Shown here one piece after another: positions 63,967 to 64,000 of a stretch of DNA of 64,000 nt; the first letter of the stretch is position 1, and each line of letters starts with the position of its first letter. Location of the stretch: positions 1 to 64,000 of the forward strand of contig JBDWAL010000057.1 of NCBI GenBank assembly GCA_039978895.1, read 5' to 3'. A program made the translations under genes and the position numbers. Source of the DNA: Aliishimia sp039978895 (GTDB lineage: Bacteria > Pseudomonadota > Alphaproteobacteria > Rhodobacterales > Rhodobacteraceae). The notes below the pieces were generated by a model that searched no databases, was not told the DNA's origin, and worked only from the letters and a program-made list of their open reading frames with translations.

Positions 63967-64000
63967 ATGAATCTAACAAAACTGCTCGCCACAGCTGCCG
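63967..64000 (+). CDS. Start of the next ABC-operon gene (probably the BmpA-type binding protein)
   Basis: ATG at 63967 after a GGGGAAA site opens MNLTKLLATAA, which looks like the beginning of a signal peptide, and runs off the window. Nup/Bmp-type operons usually place the substrate-binding lipoprotein next to the permeases, so this is the best guess. Confidence 0.6.
   Translation, partial: MNLTKLLATAA

Noticed and set aside
1..64000. CRISPR array, prophage, integron or replication origin
   Set aside because: No regularly spaced repeats, phage structural genes, integrase or DnaA-box cluster were seen.

Overview
The window looks like the chromosome of a marine alphaproteobacterium of the Rhodobacterales (Roseobacter group). 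The evidence is gene content. There is a rhizobial/roseobacter-type L-rhamnose locus (rhaRSTPQUK divergent from rhaDI), a lone ctaD, an xdhABC operon running into a nucleoside-type ABC transporter, a class II (B12-dependent) ribonucleotide reductase, a VPLPA-CTERM exoprotein, and a hisS-hisZ-hisG operon. Base composition is moderate GC. Many genes are chained by 4-base ATGA start/stop overlaps.

Layout. 1-0.2 kb: right end of an IS5-like insertion sequence running off the window. 0.2-7.7 kb: PhnA/YjdM-like protein, flavin amine oxidase, a trimethylamine-dehydrogenase-like flavoprotein, a VPLPA-CTERM metalloprotease, an MFS carrier and a HEPN-like protein. 7.7-18.5 kb: complete L-rhamnose regulator, importer, mutarotase, kinase, isomerase and aldolase/dehydrogenase locus around a shared promoter with nested inverted repeats. 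18.5-25.6 kb: CBS protein, tRNA-Leu(GAG), FrnE-like DsbA protein, DUF2306 protein, membrane LytTR regulator coupled to lipB, ctaD with a strong terminator, DUF2244 protein, tRNA-Gly(TCC). 26.1-31.3 kb: the E. coli yjfIJKLMC gene set (PspA, ATP-grasp ligase and four DUF families) split into two divergent operons with a K+ channel added. 31.6-36.8 kb: DMT exporter, COG0523 GTPase divergent from a HisI-type enzyme across a Zur-box-like palindrome, and an amidase. 36.8-40 kb: Fe-alcohol dehydrogenase and thrS. 40.1-41.2 kb: eroded AAA+ ATPase and another gene remnant. 41.5-50.8 kb: nrdJ with an inserted XRE-type helix-turn-helix, DUF1489, a Gly/Pro-rich small protein, hisG/hisZ/hisS, slyX and a repeat-bearing lipoprotein. 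50.9-55.3 kb: dnaE and an ArsR/SRPBCC pair. 55.5-64 kb: xdhABC, nucleoside-type ABC transporter, a small periplasmic protein, and the start of the next gene.

How the genes work together. The rha locus is a self-contained pathway from periplasmic binding to aldol cleavage and lactaldehyde oxidation. The xdh-ABC operon reads as uptake and oxidation of purines. The COG0523/HisI pair reads as a zinc-starvation module, because HisI has lost a zinc-ligand cysteine and the shared promoter carries a Zur-like palindrome. The yjf set is a conserved envelope-associated system of unknown function.

Points most worth a second look: the HTH inserted in NrdJ, the zinc-sparing HisI pair, the yjf/PspA/K+ channel locus, the TMADH-like enzyme with an altered substrate pocket, and the small ORF and small periplasmic protein embedded in the purine ABC operon. 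All family names come from reading the translated sequences against remembered families; no searches were run.
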